Source: Alentia gelatinosa
Lineage: Eukaryota; Annelida; Polychaeta; Phyllodocida; Polynoidae
DNA length: 64,000 nucleotides
NCBI GenBank assembly: GCA_950022655.1
Contig: OX465581.1
Location: 105,941,125 to 106,005,124 of the forward strand
Direction: 5' to 3'
Shown: positions 62,000 to 64,000 of the stretch, in pieces
Layout of the letters: every line of letters starts with the position of its first letter
Numbering within the stretch: position 1 is the first letter of the stretch
The notes under the pieces: generated by a model
The model's input: the letters and a program-made list of their open reading frames with translations, nothing else
The model's database searches: none
Told to the model about the DNA's origin: nothing
Made by a program: the position numbers and the translations under genes

Positions 62000-64000
62000 A
62001 ATAATAAAAGAAGCTTCAGACTAACTGTACATATATATGTAGAGTAGGACCCCGCCTAACGGACACCCCCACAAGTTGAGACAATAGGAGTGTGTGGATG
62101 TTGTCGCATGGGTCTGGGAGCTGTTGGTGAGCCACGGGCTGTTGGTGAGTATTCATAGAAAATACATTTTGTTATTCAAAGTTTAATAACTTCGGATCCA
62201 ATGAAGATATTTTGTGAATGGATTTCAGACCCATCATTGCCTCTGTCTCCCCTACATATTGATATATAACACTTGCCTATTGGACTGGTGGAAACTTGAA
62301 ACCCCCACGCATACCCCCGCGTAAGCGTACATTGGCGGCGTGTTAATCTATGTATGTATCTGATCCTTTTGATCGTAGAATCGTATAAAGCTGTAGACGT
62401 ATGGATGGTTCACAGATAAGCTTCATGCATCTGCCACTCACAGTTAACATAGAGGTGATTCATGTGGCCACTGTCTCCCTGTGTTTTCTCAGTATAGGCC
62501 AGCAGCAAAGAGTCATGCCAAAAGCCTCACAGCTCTGGCTCTGGCAGTGGCCCACTGTTGTGCTCTCACCTTACCGCTGGTCTATGACTGGTTCCTCAGG
62601 TCACTTATAGGGTTTCGGCTCTGGCCAGGTTCAAAGGACATATTAGACCTTAGCGTCCTCAGTGGTATAGATCGGGAGATGGGGCATTAAGTTTCAAGTC
62701 TTCCAGTTGTACTTTTATGTACATCGATCTCTATTGCATTGAATGAAGATAAAGATATAGATCGATGAGACATTTGTATTTTTTCATAGCAAAATTGTTT
62801 GCATCTCCAAATGATAGCATTGTGCGCAACAAACCTAACAATGTACTAAATCACCCCAGGTACTGGGTAAAATAACCTGGCTAAAATAGTGCTCATATGT
62901 ATTTATTGTTAAAGGAGCTGATCCGGCGTAAAGAACCAATCTGTTTCAATCTATGCTATCATGAAAGCTGCTGAATGACTGTATTTTCGTTGAAATATTG
63001 TAGAAGACCAATCTGCAATAAGACATGCATATCGAACTCATGAATCAGACTTATTGCCGCCACACGTTGACATCCGATGTCATGCTTCTGGAGTTTGGGT
63101 ATGAAAGTCATCTGTTCTGCATTTAAATGAAACTTGTTTTCAATACTAATAAAAGCCTAATTTTAGTATAGCTTAGTAGTAAGACTTCGTACATATGGAA
63201 ATATTGCTAACGATAGCGTTTCCTCTGAAGATGGATTTACTTGAGTTCGTGTAGGGCTGACTAGCCAGTCCCGGAATTCACTGAATTGGGTAGGACATGA
63301 TTGTGATCCCCATTCATGCCTGCTGGCTCTTGTCACGTAGGGTTAAGGGCCAGCAGGAGGGCGGACTTATTTCTAAGCGGTGTATTCGGCGAGTACTCGC
63401 CCTCTGGAGGGTTAAGGTCCATCCTCAGGCCACATACCGTGAGAGTGACCATGTGGGTCTCCTGCCACCACCGGCCCCCAGCTGCCCGGGCTCCCGGGGA
63501 GGGCCAGTCGCCCACACACGATAATCCGTCATCGACTTCCAGCACGGCAAAGGGAGGCCTCGCAAAAACAAAGATCAACGTCGACCGATCAGACTATCGC
63601 ATGCCGGCGGTGCATCTCTCTCGACCGGCCCGGGGCATGTTTGTTCCCGTATCTCCGATGGTACTTCCCCGCTGTAAAAACAGAAAATAGAAAAATAGAA
63701 TGAAGAGTAGGGGGGACAAAATAAAAAAGGTTAGAAACACCCGGTGATCACCACGAGCTCTGGATGTTAAAATCACCAATCGCGTCGTTGGTGTTCTTTT
63801 ATTGGATTGCCAACCTGTCACCGCGGTGCTGCACCGCAAAGGATGCGCTGCATGCGAGAGAGGCATTAAAAACGCGCCTCCATCACCGGCCAAAGAAACC
63901 CTTGACACACTCTGTTGTTCAAACGCTGTTTGGATGTAGCATGCCATATTCATATGTTGGGGTCTGTACGACTTGTTCTCGTGATTCTGTTTGGTTGGTC
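62000..64000. other. Flanking DNA, no gene recognised
   Basis: A single Tigger-like end (AGTAGGACCCCGCCTAACGG) occurs at about 62043 without a partner. A GC-rich block at 63330-63680 has open frames without motifs. The rest is AT-rich and I see nothing to support. Confidence 0.4.

Larger units (their letters stand above)
21888..64000. other. Gene-poor, island-studded region with no confident host exon
   Basis: After the TALPID3 exon 7 donor I read 42 kb on both strands and recognised only repeats, one possible promoter and GC-rich islands. Open frames in the islands reflect GC content; none shows a family motif or a consistent exon structure. The AT-rich stretches between listed entries (for example 23.1-24.2, 28.8-30.2, 35.5-37.0, 39.3-40.2, 44.0-45.7, 46.5-48.0 and 48.8-51.6 kb) show nothing I can support. 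If TALPID3 continues beyond the window, this would be one very long intron. Confidence 0.5.

Noticed and set aside
62043..62070. Tigger-type terminus AGTAGGACCCCGCCTAACGG
   Set aside because: No matching inverted end within the next few hundred bases.

Overview
This is animal nuclear DNA: AT-rich, with spliced genes made of short exons, GT-AG introns, tRNA-derived SINEs, LINE fragments, many small inverted-repeat elements, and simple and minisatellite repeats. The proteins are bilaterian and the repeats suggest a lophotrochozoan, most likely a mollusc. That placement is an inference; nothing in the sequence names the species.

Three protein genes can be rebuilt by hand in the first 22 kb from splice sites and family motifs. 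(1) Positions 530-7870 (+) hold a Rab32/Rab38-family small GTPase. Eight exons are visible, from the P-loop end to a CCFIV prenylation tail; the N-terminal exon lies before the window. It has His where the catalytic Gln of the G3 box should be. (2) Positions 10971-12604 (-) hold a complete 92-residue TIMM9 (Tim9), the small mitochondrial intermembrane-space chaperone with twin CX3C motifs. Its probable non-coding first exon ends at 14712. (3) Positions 15251-21887 (+) hold the first seven coding exons (about 786 residues) of TALPID3 (KIAA0586), the centrosomal/ciliary protein needed for ciliogenesis and Hedgehog signalling. TIMM9 and TALPID3 are head to head across a promoter of roughly 0.5 kb or less with three CCAAT boxes and a YY1-like ATGGCGGC. 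The same two genes are divergent neighbours in human 14q23.1, so this pair appears to be ancient microsynteny.

From 21888 to 64000 I found no further confident host exon, although TALPID3 exon 7 ends in a good donor and the family's C-terminal half is still missing. Either a very long intron, an assembly problem or unrecognised exons must explain this. The stretch is an AT-rich desert dotted with GC- and CpG-rich islands containing octamer, X-box, CRE, E2F-like and CTCF-like words, as expected of a cis-regulatory landscape. One TATA/Inr promoter with a possible first coding exon lies at 34792-34918.

Repeats are abundant: one SINE family with a conserved central domain (four copies and a tail), a LINE at 59.65-61.96 kb broken by a TA-flanked MITE, a second LINE remnant inside a Rab intron, a 412-bp TIR element in the TIMM9 5'UTR intron, several hairpin elements, a 14-bp and a 45-bp minisatellite, and long CACT/CAAT and AT microsatellites.
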